A stretch of DNA of 64,000 bases from Pseudofabraea citricarpa (taxonomy: Eukaryota > Ascomycota > Leotiomycetes > Helotiales > Dermateaceae), in assembly GCA_029641185.1 (NCBI GenBank), contig JAPWGK010000018.1:806001-870000 (forward strand), written 5' to 3'. Position numbers and translations under genes: made by a program. Shown one piece after another: positions 10,884-21,277 of this stretch (position 1 is the stretch's first letter; each line of letters opens with the position of its first letter). The notes below the pieces were generated by a model that did no database searches, was not told the origin of the DNA, and saw only the letters and a list, made by a program, of their open reading frames with translations.

Positions 10884-13367
10884 CTACGAAGGAGCTGATG
10901 TCTTTTCCGTAGGTCGTTTGATCCACTGATCCAAAACCTTCCCCATCTCGACACAGATGCCCCAGCGCAAAGCTACTGGCTTCATCGTCATCTGCAGTGC
11001 ATTTAGGCTGTACAGAATCTTTTTTATTCGAGAGCCATTTGTACCAGGACAAGATCCAGAGCTCAAGGACGAGACGACCTCCGCATCAGACGCCTCCACG
11101 AAGAACTCAACCAACTGCTTCCAGTCCCTCACAAGTGGCACCTGGACCTCGGCTTCCATTGAGATCCAACAGCGCGCAAAGACTGTTGCAGCGGCAAAGA
11201 GCGCAATGGGGACATGCATGGCGTGCAGACGAGTGGAAGGCAACTTCTCTGCCGTCTCTCTAATGGAAACGGCGTGTAGTAAAGCGATCCTGCCAGAGGA
11301 ACTGCTGGCCCAACCTGTTTCCACAAGCGATTGCACTGGTTTTCTTGCTCCGCTGTATATGCACTGCTCGATTCCGCATTCGCAACAGAGCTGGCTGCAG
11401 AGAAAAGCCAAGTCTACAGCCAGATCGAGCGAAACGAGGTGCCAATTCAACGTCACTTCCATTTTCTGGATAGAGCCAGCTTCTAGTCGACATATTTGGT
11501 GGACATATAAAAGATTAAGGGCTCGGTGGATGTTGTCTCGCGAAGGTGTTCCTAAGGGTGGGCCGCCTGCACTGTTGTGTTTGGACACAAGTGACTGGAG
11601 CCCACTCAACAGAACATAGATAGAGAATGGCGATAGCGTTATGTTCACCCACTCGCTGCTGGCAGACAATAGTAAAGTGAAGATATCGCGATAGCTTCTA
11701 GGAGGCTGCTGGTGGCTCTGCATTTCCTGCGTCCACTCCTCCAAAGTACTAGCACGGAAAATCGATTCCTTGCAAGACTGGAGCAAGGGGTTACTCAGAT
11801 GGCATGTGATAGTGGGAGTGCCAGAGAGGAAGACTATTTGGCTATCGAGCAAATATGTTCCCAGGACGGCTCTCCGTTGCGTCTCAAGCGCAACCCAGGT
11901 TCTCCAGCTCCGGGTTTTCTCGGGTAGACTCAGCAAAGGGTCACAGAGGGGCGTCTGGTCTCCGATTTCGAGCATTTGAGATTCTCTAGCCCATTGGAAC
12001 CCGAGTCCATGAATTGAATGCGCAATCTTCTGCAGACTTTTATTCTGCGCACCGTCAGTTAAACTTCATCGAGATAGAATAGAGAGACTTGCCTCGGAAA
12101 GATGAGCGTAGACTTGTCCGAGTAAGGCACCCAGTAATAGACCAACACCCGTCCGTGCGTCCTCTGGTCCTTTGTGTGATAAAAGAGCTTGCCACTACAA
12201 ATCAATGAGCTTTAGTTCTTCGATTATGGGAGTTGATGTCACAGACACTTGTGAACCCAAAGGCATGTCCTAATCGCCATAGTACCTCGCCCTATGTAAA
12301 TATTTTAGTTCCTGAATCACATAATCTTTTAGATGAGTCTGTTACCTTGCTTTTTGCATCGTCTGTCTCAACAAACAGCGAACCAACCGCAAACATATGC
12401 AGCAAAAGGAGATGAGGACAGTTCTGGATGACGAAAGTAGGCTGATGAATGACTGGGAAAATAGGGATAAAGCGATCAAAGAATGATTGCAAACACAAGT
12501 CTAGAAAGTCAGCAGTGATGCCTACTGCCTGCACTTCCAAACTAAGATTGTTCGACTAAAGGTAGTTAGCAGCTTTCTCCATAATCAGAGCCCTATAGTT
12601 ATTCTTGCCTGGTGGTTGATGGTATGGCTTAGATGCTCTACAACCTGGGACTCATATGAGTGCTCCTTTTGCTCTTGTTGGTAGTAATTGGGACTATTGT
12701 TATGTAAAATTGAACTTGGCGTCTCGTGACCGGAATTAATTTGTGAGGGAATACCCGCGAAGTCCGTTGCTGCAAAAGACGATTGCGCTCCAGTTATGTC
12801 AGGCATCAAGGAATCCAAAGACTGACCTGGAGTTCCCCAAGAATTGAGTGCGTCTGATTCGAAAGTGCTATCGAAAGGCCAGGACAGCATATTAGGATCC
12901 CAGATGCCGATCGAGGCCGGAGACTGTGTGTTCATAGCAGACGGTCCGAATCCGTTTAGAGGGACTCCGCTCTCTAGCTGAGCCTGAGACTTATGACTAG
13001 TTGATTGGATTCTAATCTCATCTTCAGAGCCGCTTGCCGTTCTGTGGGTTTTCAGATGCCGAAGAAGAGAGTCTTGGCGCCCAAATGCTTTGGGGCATAT
13101 CTCACAGGTAAATGGTTTTGCTCCAGTGTCTTTACGGACATTAACGCTATACTTGTCTGTATACTTATCTGGAACCTACGTGATCTCTCATGTCGCTAAG
13201 CATAATGTCAGCCACGAAAGCACCATGCGGGTACTGGGGAGGTGATAACATACATGCAAATGCTCAGTCTTGCTATATTGCTTCTGGCAGAATTTACACT
13301 TTAGAATTTGCAACCTTCGGCGTTGGGGAACTTGTTCGGCTTCTTGTAGTGGATTGTCGGAACTCAT
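10884..13367 (-). CDS. C2H2 zinc-finger transcription factor with fungal-specific regulatory domain
   Basis: The modelled product is 722 aa from seven exons: 13367-13254, 13195-13180, 13129-12609, 12555-12346, 12291-12247, 12194-12093 and 12044-10884. Two C2H2 fingers sit at the N terminus (C24, C27, H40, H44 and C52, C55, H68, H72), joined by a TG-KPF-type linker. The 16-nt second exon supplies both histidines of finger one. A disordered S/T/Q-rich stretch follows, then a fungal-specific transcription factor domain beginning near FFDRFIPIFPVIHQPTF and including KGEVLWRLGHAF and a conserved WRTWVALETQRR. Introns 12556-12608 and 12045-12092 appear to be GC-AG, with GCAAGA and GCAAGT donors. 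The target genes are unknown; regulation of the neighbouring secreted hydrolase is only a guess. Confidence 0.8.
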
Positions 13368-15019
13368 TGTAGCTGAGCTGGTTTACCAGATTATAGAGGA
13401 GCGGAAGGAACGTATCAAACTTAAGTCCATATATCTGACCAGATATAGTGATGAGGGTGTCGAGCTCAAGTGATTGTGGTTGGCTGATGTGATGCACTGA
13501 TGATTGAGTCCGTGTGCAAGCATATTATCATACTTTAGTGCAAGGTGTCCAATGCAAGTTGCAGAGTTTTATGGCGTAGGACACAGACCACTTTGACTAA
13601 GCATATATCAAACAGAGCCAGTCGGTGCATGAATCGTTGGCGTGGACCCGCTTAAAACCATGTTTCAACAACAGTAATAAGCTCATCAATTACTCCGTGT
13701 AAAGTATAAACTGACATTTTATAAATATAACATCTTTCCACCAACTTGATCTTTCTTTTGGCGTATTAATCGTAGTCTATCTTTTTCAATTGGAATTTAA
13801 TTCGTTGTTGTATCTATGTTCGTCTAATGCTTTATATCTCATATATTATTATATGGTCATGTATCTCAAGTACAGCTGCCCACCTTTGTTGCCTCGCTTC
13901 GTGCATGATAATGCTTCTCGCCAAAACTAGTTGAGACAAGCAAGAGAGACTCGTGAATGGTAGTATTCCTTGGACACTGAAATGGAGAGAAACATGAGAG
14001 TAGATCCGGTAATAGCCACAGGATCATGTTGAGGACAAAGTTTCTAGCACAAACCAGAGAAAGAGTAAGAGAAACGATGTGATAGGTTCAAATGAAATAG
14101 TTGTGACCATTTAGAAGCCTCACTTAAAACGACAGGTAGATAGATGTCATCTTTGGGGCCTGTCCGTCCGCTCCTCCTAATTACATAATTCCTGCTTCTC
14201 AAACCCCACAGCATCCTAATACTAATCGATCTTTCAAGTCCTTCTCAACCGTAACCAACCCAATTTATAATATCTACTTCAGAGTACTACAGAGTACTAT
14301 CGCATTACAAAGAGAATCTCGATCTGCCCACGATATAGACGACGCATCAAACATGGTCGCTTAAATTTCTGAGTCAGATATTGCAATTTACAATTCGACA
14401 GGGAACATAGATTAGTAAGAGTATTATCTTCTGAAATATTTGCCTAATGTCAAGCTTAGGAGACTTCAAGATAGATTTCAAAGAGAGTTGAGAAAATTTT
14501 GGCAATGGCCCAAATTAGCATCCTTATTCAACGACCAAGATAACACCACAGATGCTTGAACTCTTCGAAGCACATGTGTCTCTAAATAAACCTTGGTTCG
14601 GATCGCGTAGAGTCAATACTGCGATGTAACTCTGCTCACCTACCATGGACATAGCATCGGGGAATAGCATATCACTGCCAGTTATAGGTCCCAGGAGGTC
14701 ACTTTGATAATTACCTACCTATGTTATTATGCAGAGACAGGACGAAAATGATCCCTGAAAAGCGAGACAAGATCAAATTTACCATAGCATAACGAAGGCA
14801 ACCAATACCTAATCAGAAAAGTGGTTTCACGCAGCACTACAACGCGGTTATAATGAGCTTTTTTGAATTTCTAGTTCAAGTAAAAGCTTGGTTTGGATGC
14901 CCAGGTCTCTGCAGAATATCGAGACATGGTCCTGAAGCCTCAAAGATATCCTCACCCCAACCCAGCATTACCAAACCCGCAACTTCTTCCTGTGAGGTTC
15001 ATCTGTAACACAGGAAAGT
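13368..15019. other. Gene-free AT-rich intergenic region
   Basis: This 1.65 kb stretch has no open frame of note on either strand. It is AT-rich and holds a tandem CAGAGTACTA pair near 14281. I find no transposon ends, tRNA or protein remnant. Confidence 0.5.
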
Positions 15020-16302
15020 CTAGGCTGCAGGTGCTACTCTGGCTATAAACGGGCTGTTGAGAGAACCGTCCACGGAGTACACCTTGCTAAAGCACTCGTC
15101 GACGTACTCAGCAGGCATACCGTGATTCAGAGCATCATTGAAAGCTTGTAAGAGTGACACTCGCATGCCGGGATCCATGACGCCTCCTCTCTCGCCCTTT
15201 CTAAGGAAGAACATGCAACGGATTGGAGTGCCATGTAGGTCAACAACACAACTAACCATGTCTCTGACGCAATCTAGGAGATTGAGCATGTGCAGTTCAT
15301 TGCGGTCGAGATGATAGACAAGCCCATACACACTCTTTCCTTCACATGGGAAGACCGTAGGCTCTCCACTCGGTGAAGATACTGCCCAGTCGTAATCGTT
15401 GAGAACAGCCACGCCCTTTAACTTTCCTAAACCTGCGTCGTTATCTGTGGTGTAGCGCATGTTCATACCAAAAGTAAAGACATGGTTCTTGGCATCAGAC
15501 GCTGGAGTATTTGGCTGCGTGATACCAGGCTGAGAAATCACAGGCAACTTGACTTTGTCCAGTGCAATACGGAGGTTCTTGGAAGTACTAGGTTGAGGAG
15601 TACCGGGCTGTGTATCGACATGAGATGGACCAGGTTGAGGAGTAATTGCTTCAAGAATGTCAGAGCGGGAAAAATTTCCAATGGATAGATTTCCAAGAGT
15701 TTCAGCGATAGCTGCTGCAGTCTCAACCGCATCTTCACCGCTCCGCTGACCATCGACTACTTGCATGTTGGCAACCAGGAAGCGTCTCGTCATCTCACTG
15801 GCGTGAATAGCACCCGCTGTGGCATCAAACTCCGGGTCATCATAGTCGACTACAGTGCGAATTTCAGACCGGACCTCAGGAACAATCTCTACCTCTGGGT
15901 GAACCTGGGGCTGCGAACCCTCACCTTGCTCTGTAGCAGCGGCCGTGTGTGTGTCTTTGGTAGCTGGTTGGTCGGCTGGCATCTCGATCTTGGCATCATC
16001 TGGCTTTTCGACAGTTTCAAATGACATGGCGCCTGCCTCGTCAAATTGAGTGGTGGCAGCATCTTGAGCGAAGGCATTGCCAGCGACCTCGGTAGGCTTG
16101 GTGTTCTCGGGCTTCTTATCGGACTTGGCAGCAGAAGAAGAGGCATTGGTCTGACCAGACAATATTTTTATTAGTCACGGACGCTCAGAAAAGATCCAAG
16201 ACCGATGACTGGACGTACCGTTGACTGCTTCTCCAGGTTGAGCGCGTTCTTGCCGCTCTTCCAGGCATCGAAGAGATCGACCTGCTTGCCTTTGTTCTCC
16301 AT
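15020..16302 (-). CDS. Protein with degenerate gamma-glutamylcyclotransferase-like C-terminal domain
   Basis: Two exons, 16302-16219 and 16150-15020, are joined across a GTACGT...CAG intron (68 nt) to give 404 aa. The first 230 residues are low-complexity, rich in A, E, T and P, with repeated QPG-type segments near 200-245. From about residue 252 a GGCT-like fold is suggested by VFTFGMNM (family: YGSNM), LKGVAVLNDYDW, and GKSVYGLVYHLDRNELHML. Where GGCT enzymes have LDxxE, with the catalytic glutamate, this protein has LNLLD, so classical cyclotransferase activity is doubtful. It may be a binding or regulatory derivative. The family link rests on my motif reading and is moderate. Confidence 0.65.
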
Positions 16303-16703
16303 GGTTGAAGACTATGAATGGGGGTAAGATTGTATAGTCTGTGATGATATCGATCTGCTGAAGTTGCAGATCGTGGATGTTGTTGTGGTGAAGGAAGAAA
16401 GAGAAGAGAAGTTTTTTGAAGAGGCGTCGTTTATAAGCGAGCGAGGGAAGGTACTGCGCGCGCGCCTTCCTTCACACTCGATTATCGATCTTGGAAGGAG
16501 AGATTGAAACTAGCGTCGGTCCTTCACTTAGAGAGCTGAAATCACATCTTACTGATTCAATTCTGGTCTTCACTTCTTGACAAACATCAAACTTCAACAT
16601 ATGTATAAATGGAAGTTGTCAGTTCAATCGTCACCTATTGGATTACGACAGTTTCTCTCAAGCTGTGTAAAGATTAACTTTACCATCAACAGAAGCTCTT
16701 AGT
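16303..16703. other. Intergenic region
   Basis: This 401-bp stretch is the promoter side of the GGCT-like gene and the 3' side of the epimerase gene. It contains a GCGCGCGC run near 16457. No gene is seen. Confidence 0.5.
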
Positions 16704-17869
16704 TCAATCCACTTCCTCATGTTCCCTTCCTAAATTCCCATCATGAACATACTTCCTCCAATCATGCACATCCTTAAACCCCAAAACCTCTCTAATCTTC
16801 CTATTGCTCAACGGAGCCTCAAACTCGCCCATCTCCCTCGTGATCTTCGTTCCAGGGCATTCCTTCTCCAGGAAAGCCTTCGTGCTCTCCCTCACAGTAA
16901 TCGTATCATTCGTAGCATTAAAGATCTGAAAACCCAACCCGCTCTTCCTGATGGCCAGATCGCAGATCTGGCCTAGATCGCGGGCATCAATATAACTCCA
17001 CGCATTCCGTTTTCTCGACGCCGGATCCTTGATGAAAGCCGGGAAATCGCGTGCGTATTCATGCGGCTCAATGACGTTTCCGATGCGGAAAGCGTAGATG
17101 TCGTTCTTGAAGCGGCGCGCGAAAGCACGAGCGGTCTTTTCGCCGCATATCTTGGAGAGTGCGTAGCTGCGTCGCAATGTCAGCGATGTAATTAATGTTA
17201 GAGCTATTAAACGCCAAGCGTAGACCTACGAATCTTCAGGATCCACGTCATAGTCTTCCTCCAGAGGAAAAGAATGATAATCGGCATCTCCTTGCGCGAA
17301 ACATACTCCATATGTCGTCTCCGAAGACGCGATCAAGATCTTCTTCACTCCGAGCTTGCAGGCTGCTTCGATGACATTGTAGGTACTCCTAACGTTTGCT
17401 TGAAAGCACTCGGAGTCTGGGACCAGCATGTTCCTGGCATATGCTATTTCAAAAAGACACAAAATTAATACTTCGAATTCTTGGTTTCTCCGTGTGGAGG
17501 AAGAAAAATGAACGCACCAGCAAAATGGATAACCACATCGGGTGCAGTAGGAACAGGGCCACTCTCGTAACCCGTCATGTTGAAATGAGTCGTCAGTGCA
17601 TTGAAGACCTGGCCAGAATCGGTAAGGTCTGTCCTGAGCGTATATACATCTGCGGTAGTATCGGGGAAAGGTAATAGATCCAGATTCAGCACTTTGTGAC
17701 CTTGTGATAGTAGATAGGGAATCACATGGCGACCAGCTTTACCACTGCCTCCCGTGAAGACCTATTTTCAGGTCAGTATATTCTCATGGGTACTTGATAA
17801 ACAGTGCCCATGGGGAGCACAAACAATTCTTTTGCCGCCGGAGACGGTTGGCTGTGTTGTATTTGGCAT
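16704..17869 (-). CDS. NAD(P)-dependent epimerase/dehydratase (extended SDR)
   Basis: Four exons, 17869-17825, 17761-17518, 17443-17230 and 17166-16704, give 321 aa. The Rossmann motif TGGSGKAG starts near residue 18, right after the first intron (63 nt, GTTTGT donor). The catalytic serine region is SSETTYG and the YxxxK pair is in YALSK, split by the third intron. Downstream, FRIGNVIEPHEY and YIDARDLGQICDLAI fit the substrate side of sugar-nucleotide or uronate-type SDRs. It is a soluble cytosolic enzyme. The substrate cannot be told from sequence, and no neighbour suggests a pathway. Start chosen because KRIVFTGGSGKAG is the expected N terminus. Confidence 0.85.
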
Positions 17870-18426
17870 TTTTCGGGCTTTTATCTCCTGCTTCTAGAAG
17901 GTTTTTTTTTTTTTTTTTTTTGGAAATTGCGAACTTATCAAGGAGGGGAAATTCCTTAATCAATGTGCTTGAAAGGAAAAGATTAGTAAACTACGTCAGC
18001 GATTGGAGATTACTCTTCCTTGTAAGAGGATCTACCAGCCGGCAGATGGATTGAACCCCTGGATTTTGAGGTCGAAGATGTCATTGATTAAGGAGAATCG
18101 CATACCCCATTTTTGATAAGCGAGCTAGCTATGAGGGGTAAAGAGGGGCAGTTTCCACCATTATTGAATTGGAGTAACTGTTGTTGTTCAGGGTTAAAGA
18201 CGTTTTATTTGTGGTCAATTAATGTGTCCAGTGATTGAGATGGTTAGGAAGTCTCTTTGCAGTGATTGAAGTGTTTTGTTTAATGGTCGAGTGTATGTTT
18301 TAGGTGAAGGCGAGCATGAGCCATGAATCTGAAGACATGATTGCTCCATGAGAACCATTCTAGAATCTATGATATCCTCTAAATTCACCATCAACCAAAA
18401 TAAATATTTTCTTTTCCACAGTCGTC
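17870..18426. other. Intergenic region with poly-T tract
   Basis: This 557-bp stretch lies upstream of the epimerase gene and downstream of the GNAT gene. A run of 20 T lies at 17902-17921, about 35 bp upstream of the epimerase start; read leftward it is a poly(dA) promoter tract that would disfavour nucleosomes. No gene is seen. Confidence 0.5.
17902..17921. repeat. Homopolymer T20
   Basis: There are twenty consecutive T on the plus strand, likely variable between strains. Confidence 0.95.
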
Positions 18427-19004
18427 TCACTCAGCCCTCTTAGCAAGAGCCCCCAACCCCTCACTATCAATACGCATCGTCTGCCAGTCAGTCATAGCCT
18501 TCGCACCAATCCTCTCATAAAACTTGATGCTCGGTTCATTCCACTTCAACACGCACCACTCCAAGCGTCCCCCACCCATATCCAGAACCTGCTTGGCCAG
18601 CAATCCCAGCAACTTCTGGCCGTACCCGTGGCCTCTCTCGCTCTCACGCACGAAGAGGTCTTCGAGGTAGATACCGGGCTTCGCTCGCCACGTGCTGTAA
18701 TTGTAAAAGTACAAAGCGATTCCGGCAGGCTCGTTGGATGGGGTAAAGGCGATCAAGCAGCGCGCTGGCCGGGAACTGCTGAGGGGAGTCTCGGAATCAA
18801 ATGAGAGCGTCGCGAGCAGCGTCTCGTGGGTTGCCTGCACGGCCGCCGATTCTTTCTCGTAGTCGGCGAGCTCTTGGATCAATTGCAGGATCGCTGGCAC
18901 ATCTGGCCCGCAGGGAATTAGTTGAATTCTAGTACGTGTGAGCGTGATGCGGGCGTACCTTCGCGCAGGGCGTGTCGTATCGAAGAACCTTCGGGTGGTG
19001 CCAT
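18427..19004 (-). CDS. GNAT N-acetyltransferase, SSAT/thialysine type
   Basis: Exons 19004-18959 and 18902-18427 give 173 aa, the usual length of spermidine/spermine N1-acetyltransferase relatives. The join restores IRHALREDVPAILQLI, a typical family N terminus. The body has IALYFYNYSTWRAKPGIYLEDLFV and the acetyl-CoA loop RESERGHGYGQKLL (R/Q-x-x-G-x-G/A), followed by RLEWCVLKWNEPSIKFYERIGA, the conserved C-terminal block with its NxxxxxFY motif. It transfers acetyl from acetyl-CoA to a small amine; polyamine or thialysine is likely but inferred. The intron is 56 nt with a GTACGC donor. Confidence 0.88.
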
Positions 19005-19532
19005 TATTGTGTCTTTTTCCCTGCCGTGACGCGTGAGAACTTGAGTTTTGAACTGAGGGGAGTGACTTGACGGTGGCAGAGTTTCACCGCCTTTGAACAA
19101 TAGTTGTAGCCAAACATCTTCAGTTAACCGTCAACAAGTACATCTGGTCATTTCTCAAGAACGATGGCTTTGGAAACCTGTTTGCTTGCAAGGGGACTAC
19201 CATCGCTGATTTGAGGGGGCATAGGGATTGCTTGCAAGCACAGCTCAGCGTGAGAGCGACCACTACTAACCTTGGAATAAAAACGGGAAGTGATTGGTAT
19301 TTTCCTACTGCGTCGAGCAAATACCTGAGAGGGAAAACATCAATGGTGGTAGTACATCTAATACTTATATATACAACTTCCAAGGAAACTCCGAACATCT
19401 CTAGCTCCATACGCCTTTTATTTGACATGTGCATCAAAGTGGGCCAAACAAAATCTGCTTACTCCTGCCATCATACCTTCGATACACACAAATTTACATA
19501 TATTTACATGTTTATCATTATCACTCGCCAGT
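19005..19532. other. Intergenic region
   Basis: This 528-bp stretch is the promoter side of the GNAT gene and the 3' side of the LYR gene. Short frames on both strands overlap each other and show no domain. I call no gene. Confidence 0.5.
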
Positions 19533-20768
19533 CTACGAGGGCGCTTTCTGGAACAGTTGGGTCAGTTTCTTTGGCCGGTGGTATTTTTTCTTAGGTTCGG
19601 AAGATGACGGTGGTAGGGTTTCGGCCTCTTCAAAAAACTCGGAATCTTGAGCTGATGGCTGTGACACTTCTCCTCTTGAGGCACTTGATGCTCCCTTTCC
19701 CCAGACGACTTCCCAAGTCCCTGTCGCTTCATCTAAAGTCATTTTTGGGGAACATGCCCAAATGTTACCCCAGATTCTACGCATGCCGCGAGCAGTGAGA
19801 GGGAATCGATCAGGATCATATTCTTCATAATCCCCTATCTGGTAAGCATTGTATCCCCACTCGTCCTGTCTGGGTTGCATGAATTGATCGAAAACATCGA
19901 GGTCAAGATAAGAGGATGGAGTGGAGTCTTTTGCATCAAACACTGGCTGGGTGGCTAAACGTCTTCTTGGTGGAGGGCCCTGAAAAGGAATTGTGCCCTC
20001 ACTCAGCTTTTGTAGACGATTCCATTGGTGTGTGGGAAGGGGTGGGAAGAGAGTATCCAAGCTCGTAGCCCAGAATCTCGCTCGTGTTGATGCCTCGAAC
20101 TTCTTTGCTAGAGGGCGTCCCCAGATATTGACGTTGGGTACTTTCGGAAGTAACTGCCGTAATTTGGCTCTATCCTGATCTTGAGGCTGGTTTAGGAGCT
20201 GGCTTTTCATGAAAGCTACGAGTTTCGGAGATGGATATATCGCCTGATGTGTTTGGCCTGAATCCAATAGGAACTTGTGGAGTGCTTCGTCTGTTTTGGG
20301 AATACTGCTCTCATCTGAGGAGATCAGTGCACTAACTAAAACGCGTCTTGTTTTCCCCCTTCGACCATAAGTGATTTCTAAAACTTTCTCTAGCTGGTCC
20401 CGTTTTCCATTGCAAGCTTTCAGAAGCACTCGCAGCTCCTTTTTCCCTTCTAAGAAACACTTATTCAACCGCTGCTGCATGAGCTTAGTCTTTTGTTCAT
20501 CTCCTGTTTTCTGAGCAGTCCTGCGCAGGGCCGCAACATTGCCCTTGTTTCGAAGAGTCTCGTATCGGACAGCTGTGCGCACATATTCTCGAGCTGCAGA
20601 GTCGGGTAGGTAGGTTGCAGCACGAAGGAGGTGCCTGTAAAGGTGCAGGTAGTCAACCGCGGATGCTTTTTGGGGAGATGGTGGTTGTGGTGGGTGAAAG
20701 GACCAGGTTTTTCTGATCTTCAAAGCCTCTAGCCCAGAGAGTAGCGGAGCTTTATTCCCAAAGCCCAT
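19533..20768 (-). CDS. LYR-motif protein, Cup1-like
   Basis: This is a single exon of 411 aa from the ATG at 20768. A longer in-frame start at 20831 would add 21 residues encoded partly by a TAGG microsatellite, so I prefer the shorter form. The N-terminal third carries the LYR motif in LYRHLLRAATYLPD near residue 43, then a helical RxxF-less segment RYETLRNKGNVAALRR. The rest includes NVNIWGRPLAKKFE, HQWNRLQ and GMRRIWGNIWACSP, and a basic tail. Fungal LYR proteins of the Cup1 type act in mitochondria and bind acyl carrier protein. That role is family knowledge; nothing local adds to it. The gene diverges from the MBP1-like gene. Confidence 0.72.
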   Translation of the reverse strand: MGFGNKAPLLSGLEALKIRKTWSFHPPQPPSPQKASAVDYLHLYRHLLRAATYLPDSAAREYVRTAVRYETLRNKGNVAALRRTAQKTGDEQKTKLMQQRLNKCFLEGKKELRVLLKACNGKRDQLEKVLEITYGRRGKTRRVLVSALISSDESSIPKTDEALHKFLLDSGQTHQAIYPSPKLVAFMKSQLLNQPQDQDRAKLRQLLPKVPNVNIWGRPLAKKFEASTRARFWATSLDTLFPPLPTHQWNRLQKLSEGTIPFQGPPPRRRLATQPVFDAKDSTPSSYLDLDVFDQFMQPRQDEWGYNAYQIGDYEEYDPDRFPLTARGMRRIWGNIWACSPKMTLDEATGTWEVVWGKGASSASRGEVSQPSAQDSEFFEEAETLPPSSSEPKKKYHRPKKLTQLFQKAPS

Positions 20769-21277
20769 GCTGCGAGGAGGGCGAGGCGGGAGGTGGGAGG
20801 TACATAGGTAGGTAGGTAGGAAGATGGTCAAGTTAGGTATTAACAGGTACGGAAGTACAGTATGTTATTTTTTTGGCTGACTGAGCACGTGCTGTGTACT
20901 TTCGTACCGAGGTATATTTGTGCCTAAGGTATAGATGCTAGAATTCAGGCAGAAATCGCGTATCAATCCCGTCTGGCGCTTCGCTCGCGAAATTGGAACC
21001 GAGCGGAACGCGACTACTGCACACCCATTCGTCCTCCATGATTGGACATTCACCAAAACCACTTTCTCCTCCTCGTCGCGCTCAACACACGAACGACACG
21101 TCTTCCCTCTGTGGGCACATACCAGCGCGTCTCTTATCGTCGTCGACTTCCTCAACCCCCAGCATCCTACAGAATATCCATTATTGACCCTGCCGTCACG
21201 ATTTCGAAGCTCCATCAGCGACGCGACTACTATCTCATGAATTGAAGAAAAAATAGCCTGTCTGCCCATCCACCCTT
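20769..21277. promoter_or_regulatory. Bidirectional promoter with MCB/SCB-like elements
   Basis: This 509-bp region separates the Cup1-like and MBP1-like genes. It contains CGCGAAA at 20986-20992, which fits the SBF consensus CRCGAAA, and ACGCG or TCGCGT cores at 20956-20961, 21008-21012 and near 21222. These are the kinds of sites bound by the MBF/SBF complexes that MBP1-type proteins form. Confidence 0.45.
20805..20820. repeat. TAGG tetranucleotide microsatellite
   Basis: Four tandem TAGG units lie in the shared promoter, just upstream of the preferred LYR start. Confidence 0.9.

Noticed and set aside
18030..18070. B-box-like GGTTCAATCC on the minus strand near 18050
   Set aside because: The T stem does not pair and no cloverleaf is possible.
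20769..20831. N-terminal extension of the Cup1-like protein
   Set aside because: It is encoded by promoter microsatellite sequence; the shorter start looks more natural, though this is not proved.
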